From contig JAITCT010000305.1 in the NCBI GenBank assembly GCA_031282925.1, forward strand, positions 1 through 5,142: a stretch of DNA of 5,142 nt. Direction: 5' to 3'. Position numbers and translations under genes: made by a program. This document shows, in pieces, positions 1-4,865 of this stretch; positions within the stretch are counted from its first letter, which is position 1, and every line of letters starts with the position of its first letter. Below the pieces are notes generated by a model, which saw nothing but the letters and a program-made list of their open reading frames with translations, searched no databases and was not told where the DNA came from. Source of the stretch: Dysgonamonadaceae bacterium. GTDB lineage: Bacteria > Bacteroidota > Bacteroidia > Bacteroidales > Azobacteroidaceae.

Positions 1-350
1 GCTTCGGGATTCCTGTCCAATGCCTCGGCCTGTTGCAAAATACTGTTTGGAAACCGTACATCATCCACATTCCAGACTGTAATGTATTCGCCTTCCGACA
101 TGCTGATTCCCCGGTTCCACGTGCGGTACAAAGATTCTCTTCCGGGAATGGTAATATGCCGGATAAAAGGCATTGCCGGCAACCGGTGTTTGATAATTTC
201 CATTTCACATTCTTGCGGATCGTTATGCAACAACAATACTTCCATTTTATCCGTTCCATTGATTTCCGAAAGATATTTGAAATAACCTTCCAAAAACTGT
301 TCGCAACGGTAAAGCGACGTCAATACCGATATTTTTACATGATGTTTCAT
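1..350 (-). CDS. Family 2 glycosyltransferase, N-terminal part (runs off the left edge)
   Basis: The reading frame is open from the ATG at 348-350 to the window edge and gives 116 residues. The start MKHHVKISVLTSLYRCEQFL is the typical first beta strand and helix of a GT-A fold. Residues 88-99 contain the acidic motif NVDDVR (D96, D97), the expected place for the metal- and sugar-nucleotide-binding DXD-like motif. GT2 enzymes transfer a sugar from a nucleotide sugar to a growing glycan at the cytoplasmic membrane face; donor and acceptor cannot be told here, and the acceptor-binding half is outside the window. The frame is also open upstream to an ATG at 438-440, adding 30 residues. I prefer 350 because the protein then begins right before the first beta strand and has a purine-rich GGAAGAAG about four bases upstream. 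The start at 440 would leave only 36 bp to the preceding stop and cannot be excluded. It is probably the fourth gene of the glycosyltransferase run. Confidence 0.88.
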   Translation of the reverse strand, partial: MKHHVKISVLTSLYRCEQFLEGYFKYLSEINGTDKMEVLLLHNDPQECEMEIIKHRLPAMPFIRHITIPGRESLYRTWNRGISMSEGEYITVWNVDDVRFPNSILQQAEALDRNPE

Positions 351-476
351 TTTACTTCTTCCGTCAATTCCGGAAGTTATTTTATTTCTATATGAATTTC
401 GTAAATCAACCGGTGTTTTTACGTGATCCGGCGCGACCATTACCCTTTCTTATCCCCTATTTTTCCTGTCGTTCTT
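351..476. other. Intergenic spacer between chimeric glycosyltransferase and GT2 gene
   Basis: This 126-bp gap is the longest inside the glycosyltransferase run. Ninety of its bases (351-440) are an open in-frame extension of the downstream GT2 gene and may be coding. I see no hairpin followed by a T-run that would act as a terminator, and no convincing Bacteroidota promoter (TTTG / TAnnTTTG), so read-through from the upstream gene is the simplest reading. Confidence 0.5.
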
Positions 477-1604
477 TTATAACTCATTAATAAAGCTCAT
501 AATCGTTTTCCCTGCAATATCCCAGTTCAGCCGTTCTTTGTAATCGCGGAAAGCGGACAATGATAAATTTTCATACTCATCAGGGTTTTCCAGCAAATAT
601 ATAATATGGTTAGCATAATCCGCAGGTGAAGCCGACAAATCAAAAGTCATACCGGTAACATTGTCTTTGATAAGAGTTGTTACACCTCCGGTTTTTGTGG
701 CGATACCCGGCAGCCCGAATGAAGCGGCCTCGCAAAAGACCAGACCGTAACATTCTGCTTGCGTCGGTAACAGAAAAAAACGGGCATTGGTAAACAATTC
801 ATTCAATTTCTCGCATCCCCCTGTTGTTTTTTTGCTGATAAATCCATGATTTTCAGCAAAATCAGGCAATTTCAAATCTTCTCCGGGGCCAACAATATCC
901 AAACGAACGGGAATATTTTTATTTTGTATTTCCCGAGCAATTTGCACTGCAAATTCTCCGCCTTTGCGCTTCCAGTCCACACCGCAAAAAAGCAAATTAC
1001 ATTGTCCGTTTAATTTATTTTTGATTATTCGTTTGATGTCGGCTTCGGTACGTGAACATTCTATATTTGCGCCAAACGGCACGATTTTTACTTTTTGCGG
1101 ATTTGCATTGTAATCATTTATAGCGCTGTCAGCCGCCCAACCGGAAGCATAAAAAATTAAATCACAGTTTTGCAAAGCACACTTTTCCAACTTGTTACCT
1201 GTCCGGATTGCGTATGCGGCCAAATTGGTGAAATTTGCATAATAGTTGAGCATTGCCGCAAAAGTAGCATCGGTGTAAAACACTTTCTTTTTCACCGTTT
1301 TCAATAAGGCGACAGGTAAACTGCCGGGCGAAAAAACAATGTCCGTATCAGCCGGTAACCGTTTCTCAATCTCTCTTGCGTATTGTTCGGCAATAGCAAA
1401 TGCAATCCTGTCGCGGTACTTGTCAATAATTTTCGGCGTACTGTCGGTCGAACCTCCATCTACAATGATGTATTCGATGTTTTTATAAGTCTGGTTCAAG
1501 ACCGACAGGATAGTTGCCTCGATGAATTGCCCCTGATTATACGACGGGGTAACGATTGATATTTTTATGTCGTTATTCATTATGGTATTTTGATGTCTTG
1601 TCAT
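477..1604 (-). CDS. Chimeric glycosyltransferase: GT2 N-terminal fragment fused to N-terminally truncated GT4
   Basis: The start chosen is the ATG at 1602-1604, which overlaps the upstream TGA as ATGA and gives 375 residues. The frame is open to an ATG at 1640, and the ATG at 1580 (MNNDIKISIVTPSYNQ) would be the classic GT2 start. Numbered from 1604, residues 13-60 are a GT2 N-terminus with VTPSYNQG, the LNQTYKNIEYIIVDGGSTD core and KIIDKYRDRI. Around residues 68-74 (nt about 1383-1405) the protein changes to a GT4: YAREIEKRL, FSPGSLPVALL, FYTDATFAAM, a linker into the C-terminal Rossmann domain, WKRKGG (donor phosphate-binding region, about 211-216), and the EX7E motif in AECYGLVFCE (E284, E292). 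The GT2 part stops before any DXD motif. The GT4 part lacks the first strands and helices of its own N-terminal domain, where the acceptor normally binds. The donor-binding half looks complete. It may be inactive, altered in acceptor use, or structurally rescued by the GT2 beta-alpha-beta unit. Confidence 0.9.
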   Translation of the reverse strand: MTRHQNTIMNNDIKISIVTPSYNQGQFIEATILSVLNQTYKNIEYIIVDGGSTDSTPKIIDKYRDRIAFAIAEQYAREIEKRLPADTDIVFSPGSLPVALLKTVKKKVFYTDATFAAMLNYYANFTNLAAYAIRTGNKLEKCALQNCDLIFYASGWAADSAINDYNANPQKVKIVPFGANIECSRTEADIKRIIKNKLNGQCNLLFCGVDWKRKGGEFAVQIAREIQNKNIPVRLDIVGPGEDLKLPDFAENHGFISKKTTGGCEKLNELFTNARFFLLPTQAECYGLVFCEAASFGLPGIATKTGGVTTLIKDNVTGMTFDLSASPADYANHIIYLLENPDEYENLSLSAFRDYKERLNWDIAGKTIMSFINEL

Positions 1605-2593
1605 ATATTTTTTGCAATCAACTGTATATCCGCCAGCCAAGCCTCCAGCATTTCCAATTCTTTTTCACAAACGATGTTCTCATTTAATAATGCTTTATAT
1701 GCGTTGTAAAGATTGTTTTCTATGCTTTCCGAACCGGAAATATGACCGGAAACTATTTCCACCACTTTTTCAGTGGATTGATACATGGGGATTTCGGATA
1801 GAAAATCTTTCATATAATCGTGCGGGTTTCTTTTTTGAATAACGGTTGCATTTGTAAAACCTAATTGATATCCATACAGCCACATAACAGGTTGAGCAAC
1901 CAATCCTCTTAAAATATCGGTAAATCGAAAAGTAACATAAGCAGGTAAATACATCAGGGGAAATAATTCCTTTATTATCATGGTGTTTTGAGTATTGAAG
2001 GGAGATATTGTCCCTACCTCCAAGACTACCGGATTCCGTTCTTTAAAACAGCAAGGCTGATCGCTTGTCAAACGGTATATCGCATCTACGTCCGGGTCTT
2101 CATCAGCTAATCCTTGCCAGATTCCAATTTTGCATACCTGTGTTTGAGTGTTGTGCGTGAAGTTATCTTTTTTTGTGATATGGTTTAACGGGAAACCTCT
2201 CGGCCAGATTTTTTGGGGTGTGTATAACTCATAAATATTAATGAATCCTTGTTGATTGACAGAATCAAAATTACCTTGAAACACAGGGAAAGCCCAGTTT
2301 TCTTTTGGAATATTGTCATCGTCCGTATCTACAATACAGTCTGCGCCACAGGTAATTGCTTTCAAATAACCTAACATTTTCCGACAATAATGGTTATGTG
2401 GCAAGTGTTTCACCAATCGAAAATTCATGTTTTCCTGTTGCGTTACGGATAGAAAATCAACATTTTCACAATACCAGTTTTCAGGTGTTTTTTTATCTCC
2501 TACGACTATTGTCCGGTAATCATTCTTCTTTGCAAAAGCGGCAACTGCTTCTGTCGGATTGAATATTGATGTTATAACTATAAATTTATTCAT
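1601..2593 (-). CDS. STELLO/DUF288-family glycosyltransferase
   Basis: This 330-residue protein has the hallmarks of the STELLO (DUF288) family, known from plant Golgi proteins linked to cellulose synthase assembly and also found in bacterial glycan loci. A GT-A-like Rossmann start (MNKFIVITSIFNPTEAV) is followed by an RKMLGYLKAI helix and the acidic motif VDTDDDNIP at about 88-96 (D91-D93), the likely metal/sugar-nucleotide site. WPRGFPL at 130-136 and GIWQGLADEDPDVDAIYRL at 157-175 are both very typical of the family. The C-terminal third (about 255-330) is a poorly conserved helical tail. There is no signal peptide or clear membrane segment, so it should act in the cytoplasm. It starts in an ATGA overlap with the stop of the upstream GT4 gene and ends in another with the next gene, so the three are probably co-translated. 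Donor and acceptor of the bacterial members are not known to me. The family call is strong; the surface-glycan role is inferred from the neighbours. Confidence 0.93.
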   Translation of the reverse strand: MNKFIVITSIFNPTEAVAAFAKKNDYRTIVVGDKKTPENWYCENVDFLSVTQQENMNFRLVKHLPHNHYCRKMLGYLKAITCGADCIVDTDDDNIPKENWAFPVFQGNFDSVNQQGFINIYELYTPQKIWPRGFPLNHITKKDNFTHNTQTQVCKIGIWQGLADEDPDVDAIYRLTSDQPCCFKERNPVVLEVGTISPFNTQNTMIIKELFPLMYLPAYVTFRFTDILRGLVAQPVMWLYGYQLGFTNATVIQKRNPHDYMKDFLSEIPMYQSTEKVVEIVSGHISGSESIENNLYNAYKALLNENIVCEKELEMLEAWLADIQLIAKNI

Positions 2594-3690
2594 TCAAAGT
2601 TTGCTTTAATAACAGTTATTATTCTGTCTATTGTATTACTCCATGAAAATGTATTCAAACAATATTCCTGACCGCTTTTTCCCATTCTTTCCAACAATTC
2701 GGGTTGAGCAAATGCTTCAATTAGAATATCTGCCATCGCAATGGGGTCGGGGTTATTCAACGCAAAGCCATATTTCCCGTAGCCTGACAGTTCGGGAAAA
2801 CTGTTTCGGTTTAATCCCACAATCGGCATTCGGCAGGCTAATGCTTCCAAATAAACCAAGCCCCAAGGTTCATAGAAAGCAGGCATCAGGAATAATGAAC
2901 ATTCATTAAAAATTGCCTGCAATTCTTCAATCGGTATAAATCCCAAAACAGTAATATTCGGATGTTTAATTTGTTGAATATATTGATTTTGTCCAACTAT
3001 GGTTAATTGCAGGTCGGGCATTTTTTTTAAAGCCATTTCCAAAGCTTGCAAAACGAATGTTCCACCTTTATTTTCAAAGTTTCCTTTGGCTGCAAACAAT
3101 ATTTTTTTATTGGAATAATCTTTTTTTCCATAATAAGGTTTAAGCACTCCAAGTCCGGTTCCAACCACTGTAATTTTATTAGAATTTATTCCATAATGCG
3201 AAATTAAATTATCTTTTACGTATTCGCTGATTGTGAAAATGTGTTCCATTTGCCGATAGGCTTCCCTTTCCAGATTTTCCGCATCTCTCAGCAGTCTTTT
3301 TGAATCATTTTCAATATTTGAAAATAAGCAATATAAATTCCATGTCGAATCGCAATACAGATAATGTTTCTGAGTTTTGGGAAATCGTTTGAAAGGAAGA
3401 TCTGAAGTTCCGGTATGCAACGTATGATTAGATTTGCCGGTTGCTGTTTCCGCAATTACTTTTCGAGCATTGGCATATCTAAAAAAGAAACTGCGTGTTA
3501 CATCTTCCGCTCCCGGATAATAACACTTGGCTGCAAGTTTTAATATTTTAAGCGTAAAACCGGTTCTGTTTGAATCGAATGCTTTACCAAGCATGTTTTT
3601 TTGTTGCAGTTCGGAGCATAGATGACACGGTGTTCCCGACCAAGTGGCAGGATTTGTCGGATTACCGTTGCTGCAAATATTTATTTTCAT
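2590..3690 (-). CDS. Family 4 glycosyltransferase (GT-B fold)
   Basis: This 366-residue protein is full length for GT4. The N-terminal domain begins MKINICSNGNPTNPATWSGT, with the glycine-containing loop after the first strand, and continues through LYCDSTWNLY (about 111-120) to FTISEYVKDNL (152-162), the usual entry to the domain linker. In the C-terminal donor-binding domain are ITVVGTGL (173-180), AAKGNFENKGG (200-210, the basic phosphate-contact segment), LTIVGQN, and the EX7E motif in EPWGLVYLE (E274, E282). GT4 enzymes are retaining transferases using nucleotide sugars; donor and acceptor cannot be read from sequence. AGGAT lies just before the ATG, a weak ribosome site typical of this phylum. 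It is the first gene of the ATGA-coupled glycosyltransferase run, 111 bp after hepT. Its intact WSGT-containing N-terminus shows what the neighbouring chimera (477-1604) has lost. Confidence 0.95.
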   Translation of the reverse strand: MKINICSNGNPTNPATWSGTPCHLCSELQQKNMLGKAFDSNRTGFTLKILKLAAKCYYPGAEDVTRSFFFRYANARKVIAETATGKSNHTLHTGTSDLPFKRFPKTQKHYLYCDSTWNLYCLFSNIENDSKRLLRDAENLEREAYRQMEHIFTISEYVKDNLISHYGINSNKITVVGTGLGVLKPYYGKKDYSNKKILFAAKGNFENKGGTFVLQALEMALKKMPDLQLTIVGQNQYIQQIKHPNITVLGFIPIEELQAIFNECSLFLMPAFYEPWGLVYLEALACRMPIVGLNRNSFPELSGYGKYGFALNNPDPIAMADILIEAFAQPELLERMGKSGQEYCLNTFSWSNTIDRIITVIKANFE

Positions 3691-3706
3691 ATCCTAATTT
3701 TTTCTT

Positions 3707-3805
3707 TCATCTGTTATGTATGCAATCTTCATCTTTTTCTTTTTCTGCGAGTTCAAAGAATGTTTTTGTTTCATTTTTGATTTCTTTTGCGGTTATAATT
3801 TTCAT
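3707..3805 (-). pseudogene. 32-codon ORF, possible stump of a Phd/YefM-type antitoxin
   Basis: A short frame begins with an ATG (3803-3805) that overlaps the hepT stop as ATGA and reads MKIITAKEIKNETKTFFELA before ending at a TGA (3707-3709) 17 bases before the GT4 start. The pattern 'M-x-I-I-T-A-K-E ... F-F-E-L-A-E-K-E' resembles the N-terminal DNA-binding region of Phd/YefM-type antitoxins in Bacteroidota, which normally run to 60-90 residues. Here the last third is charged and unlike the family, so the gene looks cut short after the first helices. No partner toxin follows. It could also be a real small protein translated by coupling to hepT, or a chance frame in this purine-rich stretch. 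The family assignment rests on about 20 residues from memory and is tentative. Confidence 0.35.
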
Positions 3806-4134
3806 TGTTCAAATAAGGCTTCCACCTCTATCTTCAGTTGCGGCAAATGGTTCTTAATAATAGCCCAAACAATTGATGCATCAATATTATCGTATGAATG
3901 AATTAGCCTGTTTCTAAAGCCAACTATCTGACTTGCACTCGACAACGTAACAGCAATCTCTTCACTGCGCAGTTTATTCACAGCCTCGCCAATAACAGAC
4001 AATTGCCTTTCAACAGCGCTTTGAGTTTTCAAATCCATTTGATATGTCCGAAAATCAATTATGCCTTTCAAAAACTCCTCTGTCAAAGCGATAGCATTTC
4101 GAATATCAAATAAATACTTGCTTGCTTTGTCCAT
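3802..4134 (-). CDS. hepT: HepT-like toxin (HEPN domain, DUF86)
   Basis: This 110-residue, almost wholly helical protein has the usual size of the HepT family. The catalytic motif RX4HXY is complete in FRNRLIHSY: R74, H79 and Y81. HEPN toxins of this kind act as RNases (mRNA or the 3' end of tRNA in characterised cases); the histidine and arginine form the active site, and the tyrosine is the residue that the partner MntA modifies with AMP. The ATG at 4132-4134 lies inside the 3' end of mntA, overlapping it by 29 bases, so the two are translationally coupled and should be made in fixed proportion. No ribosome site is visible, in keeping with coupling. Nothing suggests decay, so the toxin should be active when not modified. 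It is cytoplasmic. Pairing, motif and size make this a firm call; its RNA target is not predictable. Confidence 0.95.
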   Translation of the reverse strand: MDKASKYLFDIRNAIALTEEFLKGIIDFRTYQMDLKTQSAVERQLSVIGEAVNKLRSEEIAVTLSSASQIVGFRNRLIHSYDNIDASIVWAIIKNHLPQLKIEVEALFEQ

Positions 4135-4438
4135 CGTAAATCAGTTTTTTATTTTTTTCTATTTCGCTTCTTAAATAGGGATTGCGAAGCGAATGTTCCG
4201 TCAGCAAATCTACTTTCCGATTGAACAGGGTTTCCAGTCCGTCCCACAGATTGAGTAACTGTTCTCCTCTTTCTTCCGGCGGTAATGAACTTTCTATCTC
4301 GACCAATACATCAATATCGCTTGTCAATTGATTGAAACGGGGTGTCAACACCGAGCCGAAAAAGTAAAGTTTTCTTGTCACCTTATTTTTTTCACATAAT
4401 TGTAAAATGCCGTCTTTGTATTGCGCTATCGAGTTCAT
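4106..4438 (-). CDS. mntA: MntA-like antitoxin (minimal nucleotidyltransferase, MNT domain)
   Basis: This 110-residue protein has the minimal nucleotidyltransferase fold. YFFGSVLTPRF (25-35) holds the GS of the active site (G28, S29), followed by the metal-binding pair in SDIDVLVE (D41, D43) and a third acidic residue in KVDLLT (D77). The conserved tail SLRNPYLRSEIEKNK (83-97) is typical of the family. In characterised pairs MntA neutralises HepT by adding AMP units to the tyrosine of its RX4HXY motif, so it is an enzymatic antitoxin. The spacing GS-X11-DXD is one residue longer than the usual GS-X10-DXD; since the DXD is intact I expect activity. The last residues (DGQSKQVFI) are read through the beginning of hepT. 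The ATG at 4436-4438 has no clear Shine-Dalgarno sequence. The DNA just upstream is a stump of a duplicated hepT start, so the original promoter region may have been altered. Confidence 0.95.
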   Translation of the reverse strand: MNSIAQYKDGILQLCEKNKVTRKLYFFGSVLTPRFNQLTSDIDVLVEIESSLPPEERGEQLLNLWDGLETLFNRKVDLLTEHSLRNPYLRSEIEKNKKLIYDGQSKQVFI

Positions 4439-4451
4439 AAAATTGTTACTT

Positions 4452-4472
4452 TTACTTGCTTGCTTTGTCCAT
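4452..4472 (-). pseudogene. Stump of a second hepT gene (first six codons)
   Basis: ATG GAC AAA GCA AGC AAG is followed at once by TAA. The six codons are identical to the start of intact hepT (MDKASK). Segment 4453-4479 matches 4115-4141 at 25 of 27 bases, including the few bases upstream of the ATG. The rest of this hepT copy is missing, and the intact mntA starts 13 bases further on. It is best read as the edge of a tandem duplication whose repeat unit is about 338 bp, nearly the length of one mntA gene. Confidence 0.75.
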
Positions 4473-4479
4473 TGTAAGT
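4453..4479. repeat. Left half of duplicated mntA/hepT junction
   Basis: This stretch repeats 4115-4141 in direct orientation with 25 of 27 bases identical; the first 20 bases are exact. With the right half at 4672-4740 it reconstitutes a second copy of the junction at 4115-4202, interrupted by the DNA at 4480-4671. Confidence 0.85.
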
Positions 4480-4515
4480 GATAAAAAATTATAACAAGTA
4501 ACGGTTTGTAGAGAC

Positions 4516-4533
4516 ATGTCCCGTCAGGGACAT
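4516..4533. repeat. Hairpin unit 1 (inverted copy of 4621-4638)
   Basis: ATGTCCC and GGGACAT pair over 7 bp with loop GTCA. The 18 bases are the exact reverse complement of those at 4621-4638, so the unit can form either its own small hairpin or a long stem with the other arm. Confidence 0.9.
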
Positions 4534-4566
4534 TATATTGGTAGAAACAGGCAATCCCCTGACGTA

Positions 4567-4584
4567 CCGTCCCGTACGGGACGG
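4567..4584. repeat. Central perfect palindrome of the element
   Basis: CCGTCCCGTACGGGACGG is identical to its own reverse complement over 18 bp. It lies midway between the two arms and shares the GTCCCG/CGGGAC core with them, so it may be a recognition site for a protein acting on the element or simply the hairpin tip of the folded element. Confidence 0.9.
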
Positions 4585-4620
4585 GTGGGGGGTGTGAAAC
4601 GTATATTTTCTACCAACAGA

Positions 4621-4638
4621 ATGTCCCTGACGGGACAT
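4621..4638. repeat. Hairpin unit 2 (inverted copy of 4516-4533)
   Basis: ATGTCCC, loop TGAC, GGGACAT. It is the exact reverse complement of 4516-4533 and the inner part of the right arm of the palindromic element. Confidence 0.9.
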
Positions 4639-4649
4639 CTGAAAAACTG

Positions 4650-4765
4650 TTATATGTTGTTTATTTCGCATTCGTAAATCAGGTTTTTATTTTTTTCTAT
4701 TTCGCTTCTTAAATAGGGATTGCGAAGCGAATATTCCGTCTTGTTTCCAAATCTTTTCTGTTTCC
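4650..4765 (-). pseudogene. Decayed second mntA antitoxin gene (3' end only)
   Basis: On the minus strand this region encodes TEYSLRNPYLRSEIEKNKN and then LIYE, nearly identical to the MntA tail (TEHSLRNPYLR...LIYD), with a tail of CEINNI before a TAA at 4650-4652. Just upstream (4748-4762) a different frame reads N-R-K-D-L, matching the N-R-K-V-D-L of intact MntA, so a frameshift and small indels separate the pieces. Above about 4765 no similarity to mntA is visible: the GS and DXD active-site half is gone, so no antitoxin can be made. The limits of the fragment are approximate. Confidence 0.75.
4672..4740. repeat. Right half of duplicated mntA/hepT junction
   Basis: These 69 bases match 4134-4202 in direct orientation with 67 identical; the only differences are one T/G and one G/A substitution. 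The matched stretch encodes the C-terminal end of MntA. The low divergence points to a recent duplication. Confidence 0.95.
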
Positions 4766-4865
4766 TTATCTCGAAATGAAAGTATCATTTACAGTTTCAC
4801 AATGATGATGAGTGTAGCGTTTAGTGAATAGCGATTAGCCGGGAATGTCGTTCACCAAACGCTAT
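4741..4865. other. Gene-free spacer with remnant DNA and stem-loop
   Basis: Apart from the frayed end of the mntA remnant (to about 4765) and the stem-loop at 4814-4865, I see no gene, promoter or RNA here. It marks the change from AT-rich DNA on the left to visibly GC-rich DNA on the right. Confidence 0.6.
4814..4865 (-). terminator. Long stem-loop directly after the 4866 stop codon (possible terminator)
   Basis: TAGCGTTTGGTGAA (minus strand, 4864-4851) pairs with TTCACTAAACGCTA (4828-4815). In RNA the single non-Watson-Crick position is a G-U, so the stem is an uninterrupted 14 bp with a loop of about 22 nt. It begins right after the TGA of the fibronectin-like gene. No T-run follows (ACACTCATC), so it is not a classic intrinsic terminator. 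It may instead stabilise the 3' end, or be a repeat remnant: GAATAGCG and its complement occur twice within it. Confidence 0.45.

Larger units (their letters stand above)
4493..4658. mobile_element. Palindromic MITE/REP-like element with long imperfect terminal inverted repeats
   Basis: An element of about 166 bp built as an inverted repeat. The arms 4516-4547 and 4607-4638 are reverse complements at 30 of 32 bases. Each includes an 18-bp hairpin unit (ATGTCCC, 4-base loop, GGGACAT) and the sequence TTGGTAGAAA. Weaker outer pairing (4499-4509 with 4642-4652, 9 of 11) extends the ends. At the centre is a perfect 18-bp palindrome, CCGTCCCGTACGGGACGG (4567-4584), sharing the GTCCCG/CGGGAC core with the arms, and then a G-rich run. 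It encodes no transposase, so if mobile it would depend on an enzyme supplied in trans. It sits exactly between the two halves of a duplicated mntA/hepT junction and therefore appears to be an insertion. The 60-codon minus-strand frame across it is a by-product of the repeats. The exact ends are uncertain. Confidence 0.75.

Noticed and set aside
33..395. Plus-strand frames opposite the edge GT2 gene
   Set aside because: The opposite strand carries a clear glycosyltransferase reading frame with DXD-like motif; the plus-strand products show no domain or sensible composition.
1605..1640. Upstream ATG at 1640 as start of the chimeric glycosyltransferase
   Set aside because: It would overlap the STELLO gene by 40 bases and add 12 residues without family resemblance. 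The ATGA overlap at 1601-1604, matching the one at 2590-2593, is a better start.
3702..3740. Second tiny frame (MKIAYITDERKN) between hepT and the GT4 gene
   Set aside because: It is only 12 codons long. It recalls a glycosyltransferase N-terminus but is too short to distinguish from chance.
3570..3901. Plus-strand frames rich in Phe and Ser near 3570-3901
   Set aside because: They are the antisense of a purine-rich stretch and of hepT; the apparent hydrophobicity comes from T-rich codons and no ribosome site or family match is seen.
4473..4500. TATAAT-like box on the minus strand upstream of mntA as promoter
   Set aside because: Bacteroidota promoters use TAnnTTTG with TTTG near -33, and I could not place both with correct spacing in this AT-rich stretch.
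4489..4671. 60-codon minus-strand frame spanning the palindromic element
   Set aside because: It consists almost wholly of the element's inverted repeats and has no recognisable domain, so it is a by-product of repeat sequence.
4453..4740. CRISPR array suggested by repeated motifs
   Set aside because: The repeats are an inverted element and two halves of one duplicated gene junction, without regularly spaced direct repeats or unique spacers.
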